Source: Streptomyces viridochromogenes DSM 40736 (GTDB lineage: Bacteria; Actinomycetota; Actinomycetes; Streptomycetales; Streptomycetaceae). Taken from it: a DNA stretch of 47,359 nt. The notes under the pieces were generated by a model. The model saw nothing but the letters and a program-made list of their open reading frames with translations, was not told where the DNA came from and searched no databases. Positions within the stretch are counted from its first letter, which is position 1. Each line of letters starts with the position of its first letter. This document shows positions 31,935 to 41,917 of this stretch, in pieces. Location of the stretch: contig NZ_GG657757.1 in NCBI RefSeq assembly GCF_000158955.1, forward strand, positions 4,765,333 through 4,812,691, read 5' to 3'. A program made the translations under genes and the position numbers.

Positions 31935-32609
31935 TCAGCGCGAGCGCTTGGCGAGGCGTTCCACGTCCAGGAGGATCACCGCGCGGGCCTCCAGGCGCAG
32001 CCAGCCGCGCTGGGCGAAGTCCGCCAGGGCCTTGTTGACCGTCTCACGGGACGCGCCGACCAGCTGGGCCAGCTCCTCCTGCGTGAGGTCGTGGACGACG
32101 TGGATGCCCTCCTCGGACTGCACGCCGAACCGGCGGGACAGGTCCAGCAGGGCGCGGGCGACACGGCCCGGGACGTCCGAGAACACGAGGTCGGACATCG
32201 CGTCGTTGGTCTTGCGCAGCCGGCGCGCGACGGCACGCAGCAGCGCCGTGGCCACCTCGGGGCGGACGTTCAGCCAGGGCTGGAGGTCGCCGTGGCCGAG
32301 ACCGAGCAGCTTGACCTCGGTCAGCGCGGTGGCGGTCGCGGTGCGCGGGCCCGGGTCGAACAGCGACAGCTCGCCGATGAGCTCGCCGGGGCCGACCACG
32401 GCCAGCATGTTCTCGCGGCCGTCGGGGGATGTGCGGTGGAGCTTGACCTTGCCCTCGGTGACCACGTAGAGGCGGTCACCCGGGTCGCCTTCATGGAACA
32501 GGGCGTCACCGCGCGCGAGGGTCACCTCACTCATGGAGGCGCGGAGCTCCGCGGCCTGCTCGTCGTCGAGCGCCGCGAAGAGCGGATTGCGCCGCAGAAC
32601 GTCGTCCAC
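31935..32609 (-). CDS. crp: Crp/Fnr-family regulator Crp
   Basis: A 224-residue cAMP-receptor-type regulator. The cyclic-nucleotide-binding domain has FHEGDPGDRLYVVTEGKVKLHR and the phosphate-binding cassette GELIGELSLFDPGPRTATATAL. The helix-turn-helix reads DLTQEELAQLVGASRETVNKALADFAQRGWLRL. Length and sequence agree with my memory of S. coelicolor Crp (SCO3571), a regulator of germination, growth and antibiotic production. The GTG at 32609, with AAGGAGAGA eight bases upstream, gives the canonical start DDVLRRNPLFAALDDEQ. Divergent from nth; a Crp-like palindrome in the shared region suggests autoregulation. Confidence 0.95.
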   Translation of the reverse strand: MDDVLRRNPLFAALDDEQAAELRASMSEVTLARGDALFHEGDPGDRLYVVTEGKVKLHRTSPDGRENMLAVVGPGELIGELSLFDPGPRTATATALTEVKLLGLGHGDLQPWLNVRPEVATALLRAVARRLRKTNDAMSDLVFSDVPGRVARALLDLSRRFGVQSEEGIHVVHDLTQEELAQLVGASRETVNKALADFAQRGWLRLEARAVILLDVERLAKRSR

Positions 32610-32699
32610 GAGTTCTCTCCTTGTCGACCTGCTCAGGGGAGCTTGATCCCCCGCGTACCAAGGCACCGAGGTGCCCGTTTTTCCGGACGGTCCAAACAG

Positions 32700-32713
32700 T
32701 GTGATCTGTCACA
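32700..32713. promoter_or_regulatory. Crp-like palindrome between crp and nth
   Basis: TGTGATCTGTCACA has perfect TGTGA/TCACA arms with a four-base spacer, shorter than the six of E. coli CRP sites. It lies about 90 bp from the crp start and 100 bp from the nth start. Confidence 0.45.
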
Positions 32714-32803
32714 AGGATGCCGCACACATGTCCCGGGGTACGCGGCAGGGGTCCAATTGGGCGCCGATCTTCGGGGGCCGGGCCGGATGTCGGTGCCGGG
32801 GCT

Positions 32804-32809
32804 TAGGCT
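32804..32809 (+). promoter_or_regulatory. -10 element (TAGGCT) for nth
   Basis: TAGGCT is followed by six bases and the GTG at 32816, a leaderless spacing. No convincing -35 is seen. Confidence 0.5.
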
Positions 32810-32815
32810 GGCCGG

Positions 32816-34096
32816 GTGTCCAAATCGCCGGTGAGAGCACAGGCCGAGGGGGCTGCGCGGGTGGTTGTACGTCGCGATTCCGCTGTGGGCGAACAGATCC
32901 CCGATGGCGGTAGGAAAACCGCGAAAGCGACAGAGGAGGCGGCGCCCACGGGGCAGACGGCCTCCGGGGAGTCGGCTGCCGCGAAGAAACCGGCTGCCGC
33001 GAAGAAGCCGGCTGCTGCCAGGAGACCGGCTGCGGCGAAGAAGGCCGCGTCCGTCGCCAAGAAGGCGCCTGCCAGGAAGGCGCCCGCCAAGAAGGCAACC
33101 GGCAAGAAGGCCGCGTCCTCGAAGCGGGCGGAATCCGCTGCCAAGAAGGCGGCGTCCTCCAAGCGGGTGGCGTCCGCTGCCAAGGAGGCCTCGGCGTCCG
33201 TGAAGAAGGCCCCTGCCGTGAAGAAGGCTCCCGCCGCGAAGAAGGTCACCGTCGCGACCAAGAAGGCCACTGCCCGCATCAAGGGCACCGCCCCCGCCAG
33301 GACCGTCGTCCATCCGCCGGGCGGCGAGTCGCGCACCGCCCTCGTCCGCCGGGCCCGCCGTATCAACCGCGAGCTCGCCGAGGTCTACCCGTACGCCCAC
33401 CCCGAGCTGGACTTCACCAACCCCTTCCAGCTGGTGGTCGCGACAGTCCTGTCCGCCCAGACCACCGACCTGCGCGTCAACCAGACGACACCCGCTCTCT
33501 TCGCCAGGTACCCGACCCCGGAGGACCTGGCCGCGGCCAACCCGGAGGACGTGGAGGAGATCCTCCGCCCGTGCGGCTTCTTCCGGGCCAAGACGAAGTC
33601 GGTCATAGGGCTGTCCAAGGCCCTGGTGGAGGACTTCGGCGGTGAGGTCCCCGACCGGCTGGAGGACCTGGTCAAGCTGCCCGGCGTCGGCCGCAAGACC
33701 GCCTTCGTCGTGCTCGGCAACGCCTTCGGCCGCCCCGGCATCACGGTGGACACGCACTTCCAGCGCCTGGTGCGCCGCTGGCAGTGGACCGGCGAGACCG
33801 ACCCGGACAAGATCGAGGCCGCCATTGGCGCGCTCTTCCCGAAGAGCGACTGGACGGACCTCTCGCACCACGTGATCTGGCACGGCCGCCGTATCTGCCA
33901 CGCCCGCAAGCCCGCGTGCGGCGCCTGCCCCATCGCGCCCCTCTGCCCCGCGTACGGCGAGGGCGAGACCGACCCGGAGAAGGCGAAGAAACTGCTCAAG
34001 TACGAGAAGGGCGGTTTCCCCGGCCAGCGCCTGAACCCCCCACAGGCGTACCTGGACGCGGGCGGCAAGCCGGCGCCGCCGCTGGGGGCCGGATGA
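32816..34096 (+). CDS. nth: Endonuclease III with long Lys/Ala-rich N-terminal extension
   Basis: Base-excision DNA glycosylase/AP lyase for oxidised pyrimidines. The catalytic part (about residues 170-400) has VVATVLSAQTTDLRVN, the helix-hairpin-helix with catalytic Lys LPGVGRKTAFVV, VDTHFQRLVRR and the 4Fe-4S ligands CHARKPACGACPIAPLC (Cys-x6-Cys-x2-Cys-x5-Cys). It is preceded by about 165 residues of AAKKPAAAKK/KKAPARKAP-type repeats that resemble histone H1 or the HupS tail. Total 426 residues against about 211 in E. coli. The GTG follows a -10 element at leaderless distance. If translation instead began inside the repeats the tail would be shorter, but the whole stretch is in frame and codon-biased. 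Confidence 0.93.
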   Translation: MSKSPVRAQAEGAARVVVRRDSAVGEQIPDGGRKTAKATEEAAPTGQTASGESAAAKKPAAAKKPAAARRPAAAKKAASVAKKAPARKAPAKKATGKKAASSKRAESAAKKAASSKRVASAAKEASASVKKAPAVKKAPAAKKVTVATKKATARIKGTAPARTVVHPPGGESRTALVRRARRINRELAEVYPYAHPELDFTNPFQLVVATVLSAQTTDLRVNQTTPALFARYPTPEDLAAANPEDVEEILRPCGFFRAKTKSVIGLSKALVEDFGGEVPDRLEDLVKLPGVGRKTAFVVLGNAFGRPGITVDTHFQRLVRRWQWTGETDPDKIEAAIGALFPKSDWTDLSHHVIWHGRRICHARKPACGACPIAPLCPAYGEGETDPEKAKKLLKYEKGGFPGQRLNPPQAYLDAGGKPAPPLGAG

Positions 34097-34116
34097 CGTG
34101 GCGAGGCGGCCGGGAG

Positions 34117-34158
34117 GCCGGGCGAGGGGGCCAAGAGACCGGGCGAGGGGGCCGGGAG
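34117..34158 (+). repeat. G-rich 21-bp tandem repeat between nth and NUDIX genes
   Basis: Two copies of a 21-bp unit beginning CCGGGCGAGGGGGCC (34117 and 34138). The 148-bp gap is extremely G-rich on the plus strand. The period is a multiple of three and the downstream frame is open from 34098, so an N-terminal extension of the NUDIX protein cannot be excluded. Confidence 0.6.
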
Positions 34159-34244
34159 GACCGCCCGAACGGTGGGTTTCGGCGGCCGCCGGAACGATCT
34201 CGGGCGCGCCGGACGTTGGACGCGGCAGGACGACGGGGGTGGCG

Positions 34245-34940
34245 ATGACGCGTACGAGCAACACACAGGGCGGCCGGGTGACGGTCACCAAGGAGGGGCT
34301 GCCCGCCTGGCTGGACCCGGTCGTACACGCCGTCGAGACGGTGCGGCCGACGCAGTTGAGCCGCTTCCTGCCGCCGGAGGACGGTGCGGGGCGCCAGTCC
34401 GCCGTGCTGATCCTCTTCGGGGAGGGCGAGCGCGGGCCGGAGCTGCTGCTCATGGAGCGCGCGAGCTCGCTGCGTTCCCATGCCGGCCAGCCCTCGTTCC
34501 CCGGCGGCGCCCTCGACCCGGAGGACGGCGACCCGCGGGGCGACGGCCCGTTGCGCGCCGCCCTGCGCGAGGCCGAGGAGGAGACCGGGCTCGACCCCTC
34601 CGGCGTCCAGCTCTTCGGCGTGCTGCCCAGGCTGTACATCCCGGTCAGCGGCTTCGTCGTCACCCCGGTCCTGGGCTGGTGGCGGGAGCCCACCCCCGTC
34701 GGGGTCGTCGATCCCAACGAGACCGCCAGGGTCTTCACCGTCCCCGTGGTGGATCTCACTGATCCCGCGAACCGTGCCACCACCGTCCACCCAAGCGGCC
34801 ACCGAGGTCCGGCATTTCTGGTCGAATCCGCCCTTGTCTGGGGTTTCACGGCCGGAATCATCGACCGGCTGCTGCACTACGCGGGCTGGGAGCGGCCCTG
34901 GGACCGCGAGAAGCAGGTCCCGCTCGACTGGCGCGCATGA
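34245..34940 (+). CDS. CoA-pyrophosphatase-type NUDIX hydrolase
   Basis: A 231-residue NUDIX enzyme of the CoAse (NudL/PCD1) type, which cleaves CoA to phosphopantetheine and 3',5'-ADP. The CoAse-specific segment is LLMERASSLRSHAGQPSFPGGALDPED, followed by the Nudix core LREAEEETGLDPSGVQLFG. The ATG at 34245 has GGGGGTGG upstream. It is the second gene after nth and is followed after 13 bp by the marP-like gene; the same order occurs in M. tuberculosis (Rv3674c-Rv3671c). Confidence 0.9.
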   Translation: MTRTSNTQGGRVTVTKEGLPAWLDPVVHAVETVRPTQLSRFLPPEDGAGRQSAVLILFGEGERGPELLLMERASSLRSHAGQPSFPGGALDPEDGDPRGDGPLRAALREAEEETGLDPSGVQLFGVLPRLYIPVSGFVVTPVLGWWREPTPVGVVDPNETARVFTVPVVDLTDPANRATTVHPSGHRGPAFLVESALVWGFTAGIIDRLLHYAGWERPWDREKQVPLDWRA

Positions 34941-34953
34941 CAGGGTGGCCTCC

Positions 34954-36153
34954 GTGAACGTGCTGGACATCTTGTTGCTGGTCGCCGCCGTGTGGTTCGC
35001 GGTCGTCGGGTACCGCCAGGGCTTCGTCGTCGGCATCCTGTCGGTGATCGGCTTCCTGGGCGGTGGCCTCGTCGCGGTCTACGTGCTGCCCGTCATCTGG
35101 GACGCGCTCACGGACAACGCGGAGGTGAACACGACAGCAGCCGTCATCGCGGTCGTCGTCGTCATCGTCTGCGCCTCCGTCGGCCAGGCCCTCACCACCC
35201 ACCTCGGCAACAAGCTCCGCCGGTACATCACTTGGTCCCCGGCCCGGGCCCTCGACGCCACCGGCGGCGCCCTGGTCAACGTCGTGGCGATGCTCCTGGT
35301 CGCCTGGCTGATCGGCTCCGCCCTCGCGGGCACCACACTGCCGACGCTCGGCAAGGAGGTCCGCAACTCCAAGGTGCTCCTCGGCGTCTCCCAGACGCTG
35401 CCCGACCAAGCCGCCACGTGGTTCGCGGACTTCTCCTCCGTCCTCGCGCAGAACGGCTTCCCGCAGGTCTTCAGCCCGTTCTCGAACGAGCCGATCACCG
35501 ACGTCCAGCCCCCGGACCCGGCCCTGGCGAACAGCCCCGTGGCGAGTCGTGCCCAGCGCTCCATCGTCAAGGTCATGGGCACGGCCCCGAGCTGCGGCAA
35601 GGTCCTGGAGGGCACCGGCTTCGTCTTCTCCGACCGCCGAGTGATGACCAACGCGCACGTGGTGGGTGGCGTCGACGAGCCGACCGTGCAGATAGGCGGC
35701 GAGGGCAGGAAGTACGACGCGAGGGTCGTGCTCTACGACTGGCGGCGCGACATCGCCGTACTCGACGTGCCGGACATCAAGGCGCCCGTGCTGCGGTTCA
35801 CCAAGGAAGACGCGAACAGCGGGGACGGCGCGATCGTCGCGGGCTTCCCGGAGAACGGGGCGTACGACGTGCGCGCCGCACGCGTGCGTGGCCGCATCAC
35901 GGCCAACGGCCCCGACATCTACCACCGCGGCACGGTCCGCCGCGATGTCTACTCCCTCTTCGCCAACGTCCGCCAGGGCAACTCCGGCGGCCCGCTGCTC
36001 ACGCCCGACGGCAAGGTCTACGGCGTGGTGTTCGCCAAGTCCCTCGACGACGCCGAGACGGGCTACGCGCTCACCGCGGACGAGATCCAGAACGACATCA
36101 CCAAGGGGCGCACCGCCAACCAGCAGGTGGACAGCGACAGCTGCGCCCTCTAG
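34954..36153 (+). CDS. marP: MarP-like membrane serine protease (CvpA + trypsin domains)
   Basis: A 399-residue membrane protease. Four N-terminal helices form a CvpA-like domain (VLDILLLVAAVWFAVVGY to VNVVAMLLVAWLIGSALAG). The periplasmic chymotrypsin-fold domain has His235 (TNAHVV), Asp266 (RRDIAVLD) and Ser344 (QGNSGGPL). Cys214 and Cys397 match the redox disulfide pair known in M. tuberculosis MarP (Rv3671c), where oxidation activates the enzyme and loss makes cells acid-sensitive. Synteny with nth, NUDIX and ephE supports orthology. The GTG at 34954 follows AGGGTGG; a GTG at 34945 is possible. Confidence 0.93.
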   Translation: MNVLDILLLVAAVWFAVVGYRQGFVVGILSVIGFLGGGLVAVYVLPVIWDALTDNAEVNTTAAVIAVVVVIVCASVGQALTTHLGNKLRRYITWSPARALDATGGALVNVVAMLLVAWLIGSALAGTTLPTLGKEVRNSKVLLGVSQTLPDQAATWFADFSSVLAQNGFPQVFSPFSNEPITDVQPPDPALANSPVASRAQRSIVKVMGTAPSCGKVLEGTGFVFSDRRVMTNAHVVGGVDEPTVQIGGEGRKYDARVVLYDWRRDIAVLDVPDIKAPVLRFTKEDANSGDGAIVAGFPENGAYDVRAARVRGRITANGPDIYHRGTVRRDVYSLFANVRQGNSGGPLLTPDGKVYGVVFAKSLDDAETGYALTADEIQNDITKGRTANQQVDSDSCAL

Positions 36154-36525
36154 GAGCGGTCCTGGAGAAGGATGGCCGGGGCGTCACTCACACGGGTGGC
36201 GCCTCAGTCGCGTGTGTGGCGCAGACGTACGGAGACCCAGCGGGCCCGGCGGCGGAGGATACGCGGAATACCCACCCTGGGATCCGCGGTCACCATCTGC
36301 GGTGCGCCGCTTCTCTGGTGGGGGTTCGCACCGCCCGCCGAGCGGCGATTGCGGCTTGCGTCACTGTAGTCGTGCGTCCAGCCCATACCCCGACGTGTGC
36401 CCCCGCCCCATGGTCGATAACCGCTCCCGGCGCCTCCAATTGGCCTATGCGCCAGGCAATTGGCCGGGCATGCGGCCGTGCGTCGGACAAGCGTTCACCT
36501 GCGGACACGGGACGCGCTCACGCGG
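36154..36525. other. Intergenic region between marP and the EphE-like gene
   Basis: This 372-bp gap separates convergent genes. I see no supported gene in any frame. It contains two direct copies of CAATTGGCC at 36437 and 36457, 20 bp apart, and no clear terminator hairpin. Confidence 0.4.
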
Positions 36526-37464
36526 TCACCGATCGGGTTCGGGATCCTTCAGCCAGTTGATGAGCTCCGAGGAGAACGCGACCGGGTCCTCCTCGTGCGG
36601 GTAGTGGCCGAGACCGTCGAACAGGCGCCAGCGGTAGGGCGCTTCGACGTACTCGCCGGAGCCCGCCGCGCTGCGGGTGCGCATCACGGGGTCGAGCGAG
36701 CCGTGCAGGTGAAGCGTCGGCACGCGCACGGGCCGCTTCATGCGGCGGTTGAACTGGATGCCGTCCGGGCGGGCCAGGGAGCGCACCATCCAGCGGTACG
36801 GCTCGACCGCGCAGTGCGCCGCGGAGGGGATGCACATGGCGCGGCGGTAGTTGTCGAGCGCCTCGTCCTCGGGCGGGCGCGGCCCCGACCAGTCGTGGAT
36901 CAGGTCGGCCACGAGCGCCCCGTCGTCGGCGGTGAGCTGCCGCTCCGGGATCCAGGGCCGCTGGAACCCCCAGATGTGTGAACCGGCGCGCGTCTGCTTG
37001 ACGTCCCGCAGCATGGCCGAGCGCCAGCGCCGCGGGTGCGGCATGGACGCGACCGCCAGCCGCCGCACCAGCTTGGGGCGCATCGCGGCCGCCGTCCACG
37101 CGAGGTATCCGCCCAGGTCGTGGCCGACCAGCGCGGCGTCCGGCTCGCCGAGGGAACGGATGACGCCGGTGACGTCGAGCGCGAGGTTGGCGGGGTCGTA
37201 GCCGCGCGGAGTGCGGTCGCTGCCCCCGACGCCCCGCAGGTCCATGGCGACGGCCCGGAAACCCGCGTCGGCGAGTGCCACCAGCTGGTGCCGCCAGGTC
37301 CACCAGAACTGCGGGAAGCCGTGCAGCAGCAGCACCAGCGGCCCGTCGCCCAGCTCGGCGATGTGGAAACGCGCGCCGTTGGCGGCGACGTCGCGGTGGC
37401 TCCAGGGTCCGTCCAGGAGTACGGCCGAAGGGGGTTGTGCCGGGGGAGTGGCGGGGTCCGTCAT
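36526..37464 (-). CDS. Alpha/beta-hydrolase, epoxide hydrolase-like (EphE type)
   Basis: A 312-residue alpha/beta-hydrolase. The oxyanion motif is LLHGFPQFWWTWRHQL, the nucleophile is Asp in LVGHDLGGYLAW, and the His motif is DGLGHYPHEEDP. The HGxP/D-nucleophile pairing and WxW are characteristic of epoxide hydrolases and haloalkane dehalogenases. It is the positional equivalent of M. tuberculosis ephE (Rv3670). The ATG overlaps the holin-like gene stop by four bases (ATGA), so it is the second cistron of that operon. Confidence 0.9.
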   Translation of the reverse strand: MTDPATPPAQPPSAVLLDGPWSHRDVAANGARFHIAELGDGPLVLLLHGFPQFWWTWRHQLVALADAGFRAVAMDLRGVGGSDRTPRGYDPANLALDVTGVIRSLGEPDAALVGHDLGGYLAWTAAAMRPKLVRRLAVASMPHPRRWRSAMLRDVKQTRAGSHIWGFQRPWIPERQLTADDGALVADLIHDWSGPRPPEDEALDNYRRAMCIPSAAHCAVEPYRWMVRSLARPDGIQFNRRMKRPVRVPTLHLHGSLDPVMRTRSAAGSGEYVEAPYRWRLFDGLGHYPHEEDPVAFSSELINWLKDPEPDR

Positions 37465-37949
37465 GACGATGAGCGTGCCACAGCCTCGATGGCCTCGGGG
37501 ACCCGGTCCTGGGCGAGCTCCGGGCGCGGGTGCGGCTTGGCCTTCTGCAGGACGCCCGCGGTCTCCTTCATCGAGGCGGCGACCTTCTGCGGGCCCTTGC
37601 TCTTCTTGGCCTTCTTCGCGAAGACCACGCCGATCAGCGCCAGCACGACGGCGACCAGCACGTTCGCCGCGAAGGAGAGCAGGAAGCAGATCGCGAGGTT
37701 CCAGTCGCTCCAGGTCCGGATGCCGTACGCCAGCGCGAAGTTCAGCATCGGCAGGGAGAAGATCAGTACCGCGCCGGCCATCGAGAAGGCGCCGCCGCTG
37801 GTCGCGCCGCGTTTGACGTCCTGCTTGAGCTGCGCCTTGGCCAGCGCGATCTCGTCGTGCACCAGCGCCGACATCTCCGCCGTCGCCGAGGCGAACAGCT
37901 GGCCGATGGTGCGTTCGGCGCCGACCGGGCTGCCGTCGGGTGCGCTCAT
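37461..37949 (-). CDS. Phage-holin-superfamily (DUF1469/Holin-X) membrane protein
   Basis: A 162-residue membrane protein with an N-terminal amphipathic region (TIGQLFASATAEMSALVHDEIALAKAQLKQDV), two transmembrane helices (about 60-80 and 90-112) and a basic cytoplasmic tail (AKKAKKSKGPQKVAAS). This is the actinobacterial Holin-X arrangement; despite the name it is chromosomal and conserved beside ephE and marP (Rv3669 in M. tuberculosis). The ATG at 37949 follows GGGAGACC. It is coupled to the EphE-like gene. Function unknown. Confidence 0.88.
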   Translation of the reverse strand: MSAPDGSPVGAERTIGQLFASATAEMSALVHDEIALAKAQLKQDVKRGATSGGAFSMAGAVLIFSLPMLNFALAYGIRTWSDWNLAICFLLSFAANVLVAVVLALIGVVFAKKAKKSKGPQKVAASMKETAGVLQKAKPHPRPELAQDRVPEAIEAVARSSS

Positions 37950-38076
37950 CGCGGTCTCCCTCTTCTGCTCTTCTACGTACGGTCCGATTTTCGCGTCTTG
38001 TCCTGACCGGCCGCGGTCGTCCGACTGCGTACGGCCTGACTGCGTACGGTCCCGTCTTTTGTACCGTCTCGTCAGA

Positions 38077-39513
38077 TCATGCCGGACGGTGGTGGTCCTC
38101 GCCTGCCCCGCCCGGTACTTCGGCAAGCCCGTGCCGCGTAGCCGCCTTCTCCTGGGCGATCCGGCGGTGTTCGGCGGCCTTGCGGTCGTAGAGGGCGGCC
38201 AGGCGCAGGTGGTACGCCGGGTCGTCCTCCTCGTAGACGTCCGGGATGCCGTCGTGGTCCTCGTCGCGCTCCTCGGCCTCCCACAGTCGGCGGTACTTGG
38301 CGTTCCGTATCTTCAGCAGCACGGTCGCGAGTGTCGCGGCGATGAGGGAGCCCAGCAGGACGGCGGCCTTGACCTCGTCGGTCATGGTCTGGTCACCCTC
38401 GAAGGCGAGTTCGCCGATGAGCAGCGAGACGGTGAAGCCGATACCGGCGAGACTCGCCACCGTGAACACGTCCGCCCAGGCGAGGTCGTCGCTGAGCGAG
38501 GCCCGGGTGAAACGGGCCGTCAGCCAGGTCCCGCCGAAGATGCCGAGGGCCTTGCCGACGACGAGTCCGAGCACGACGCCCAGCGTCTCGGGCTGGGTGA
38601 ACACATCGGTGAGCGCCCCGCTGGAGACGGTGACGCCGGCGCTGAACAGCGCGAACAGCGGTACGGCCAGACCCGCCGACAGGGGCCGTACGAGGTGCTC
38701 GATGTGCTCGCCGGGGGACTGGTCCTCGCCCTCGTGGCGGTGGCAGCGCAGCATCAGGCCCATGGAGACACCGGCGATGGTGGCGTGGATGCCGCTGTTG
38801 TACATCAGTGCCCAGATGAGGAGCGCGAGCGGCACGTAGACGTACCAGCCGCGTACGCCCTTGCGCAGCAGCAGCCAGAAGACGACCAGGCCCGCCACGG
38901 CGCCGCCGAGCGCGGCGAAGTTCAGGTCGGCGGTGAAGAACACCGCGATGATCAGGATCGCGAAGAGGTCGTCGACGACGGCGAGCGTGAGCAGGAAGGC
39001 CCGCAGCGCGCTCGGCAGGGAGGTGCCGATGACCGCGAGCACGGCGAGCGCGAAGGCGATGTCGGTGGCGGTGGGCACCGCCCAGCCGGCCAGGGAGCCA
39101 CCGCCGATGACGCCGGTGACGGTGTAGACGAGCGCCGGTACGGCCATGCCGCAGAGGGCGGCGACGACCGGGAGCGCGGCGGCCTTCGGATCACGCAGGT
39201 CACCCGCGACGAGCTCACGCTTGAGCTCGATCCCGGCGACGAAGAAGAAGAGCGCCAGCAGTCCGTCGGCGGCCCAGTGCGCCACCGACAGGTCGAGGCC
39301 GAGGGCGGCGGGCCCCAGGTGGAAGTGGGAGACGCTCTCGTAGCTGTCGTGGAGCGCCGGGATGTTCGCCCAGAGCAGCGCGGTGACCGCCGCGGCGAGC
39401 AGCAGCACTCCGCCGACGGTCTCGGTGCGCAGCGCGTCCGCCACGTAGGTCCGCTCCGGCAGTGACAGCCGGGCGAGGACCTTGCGGGGGGTGCTGGGGC
39501 GGGGCGCGGTCAC
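38077..39513 (-). CDS. nhaA: NhaA-type Na+/H+ antiporter
   Basis: A 478-residue antiporter with about 12 membrane helices. Key residues are visible: PTATDIAFALAVLAVIG (Asp of the unwound helix IV), LAVVDDLFAILIIAVFF (the ion-binding Asp pair of helix V) and VGKALGIFGG (Lys of helix X). It exchanges cytoplasmic Na+ for external protons. The C-terminal tail of about 70 residues is unusual and contains DEDHDGIPDVYEED, a calcium-loop-like motif. The GTG at 39513 follows GGAGGTC; an iron-box-like sequence lies about 80 bp upstream. Confidence 0.93.
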   Translation of the reverse strand: MTAPRPSTPRKVLARLSLPERTYVADALRTETVGGVLLLAAAVTALLWANIPALHDSYESVSHFHLGPAALGLDLSVAHWAADGLLALFFFVAGIELKRELVAGDLRDPKAAALPVVAALCGMAVPALVYTVTGVIGGGSLAGWAVPTATDIAFALAVLAVIGTSLPSALRAFLLTLAVVDDLFAILIIAVFFTADLNFAALGGAVAGLVVFWLLLRKGVRGWYVYVPLALLIWALMYNSGIHATIAGVSMGLMLRCHRHEGEDQSPGEHIEHLVRPLSAGLAVPLFALFSAGVTVSSGALTDVFTQPETLGVVLGLVVGKALGIFGGTWLTARFTRASLSDDLAWADVFTVASLAGIGFTVSLLIGELAFEGDQTMTDEVKAAVLLGSLIAATLATVLLKIRNAKYRRLWEAEERDEDHDGIPDVYEEDDPAYHLRLAALYDRKAAEHRRIAQEKAATRHGLAEVPGGAGEDHHRPA

Positions 39514-39593
39514 GGGGAAGACCTCCGGTCGGTGGGCAGGGCTGAACGCATGCCGACCAGACTTCCCGGCGCACCATGGAGCAGTTGTTTTGC

Positions 39594-39612
39594 TTAGTTT
39601 AGGTAAACGTAG
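39594..39612. promoter_or_regulatory. Possible DmdR/IdeR-type iron box upstream of nhaA
   Basis: TTAGTTTAGGTAAACGTAG agrees with the DmdR/IdeR consensus as I remember it at about 14 of 19 positions. It lies in a short AT-rich stretch likely to include the nhaA promoter. Confidence 0.25.
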
Positions 39613-39650
39613 GGCTGGGCGCACGCGACGGTCCTCACCACGGGCGCCAC

Positions 39651-39685
39651 AAGGGCACCCGGCGTGCTGTCCGCCGGGTGCCCTT
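39651..39685 (-). terminator. Terminator of acs
   Basis: AAGGGCACCCGGCG (39651-39664) pairs perfectly with CGCCGGGTGCCCTT (39672-39685), a 14-bp stem with a seven-base loop, 22 bp beyond the acs stop. Confidence 0.88.
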
Positions 39686-39706
39686 CGCCTGGTGCGCTAT
39701 GCCTGA

Positions 39707-41662
<1,956 letters not shown>

Positions 41663-41917
41663 GACATCTCCCGTTCTCAGGGTTGTCCGCTGTGTCCCGT
41701 GCCACAGCTCATCAGACCGGGCCGTCCGATGACAAGGCCGGACGGATTATTGGTTTAGACCTCTTTGCGGGGTGTTTACGCAGGCCGCCCGCCCGTGGCG
41801 CGCGGGGACCCGGTCATTCCTACCCACGGACGCCGACCGGACAGGGTTCAGCCTCTGTAACGCCCTTCACACGCCGACCCAATTACAGGTGAAGGCCACC
41901 GACGAAAGGACAGGCGA

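Noticed and set aside
32662..32680. GGCACC-GA-GGTGCC followed by TTTTT near the crp start as a terminator
   Set aside because: The stem is only six pairs with a two-base loop, and no gene would end there on the plus strand; left as a possible leader structure of crp.
37461..37949. Prophage remnant suggested by the holin-like gene
   Set aside because: No other phage genes are present, and the gene is conserved in this core neighbourhood across actinobacteria.
37036..39465. Long plus-strand frame of about 809 codons antisense to the EphE-like, holin-like and nhaA genes
   Set aside because: Open only because high GC makes stops rare; the minus-strand genes carry full catalytic and membrane signatures.
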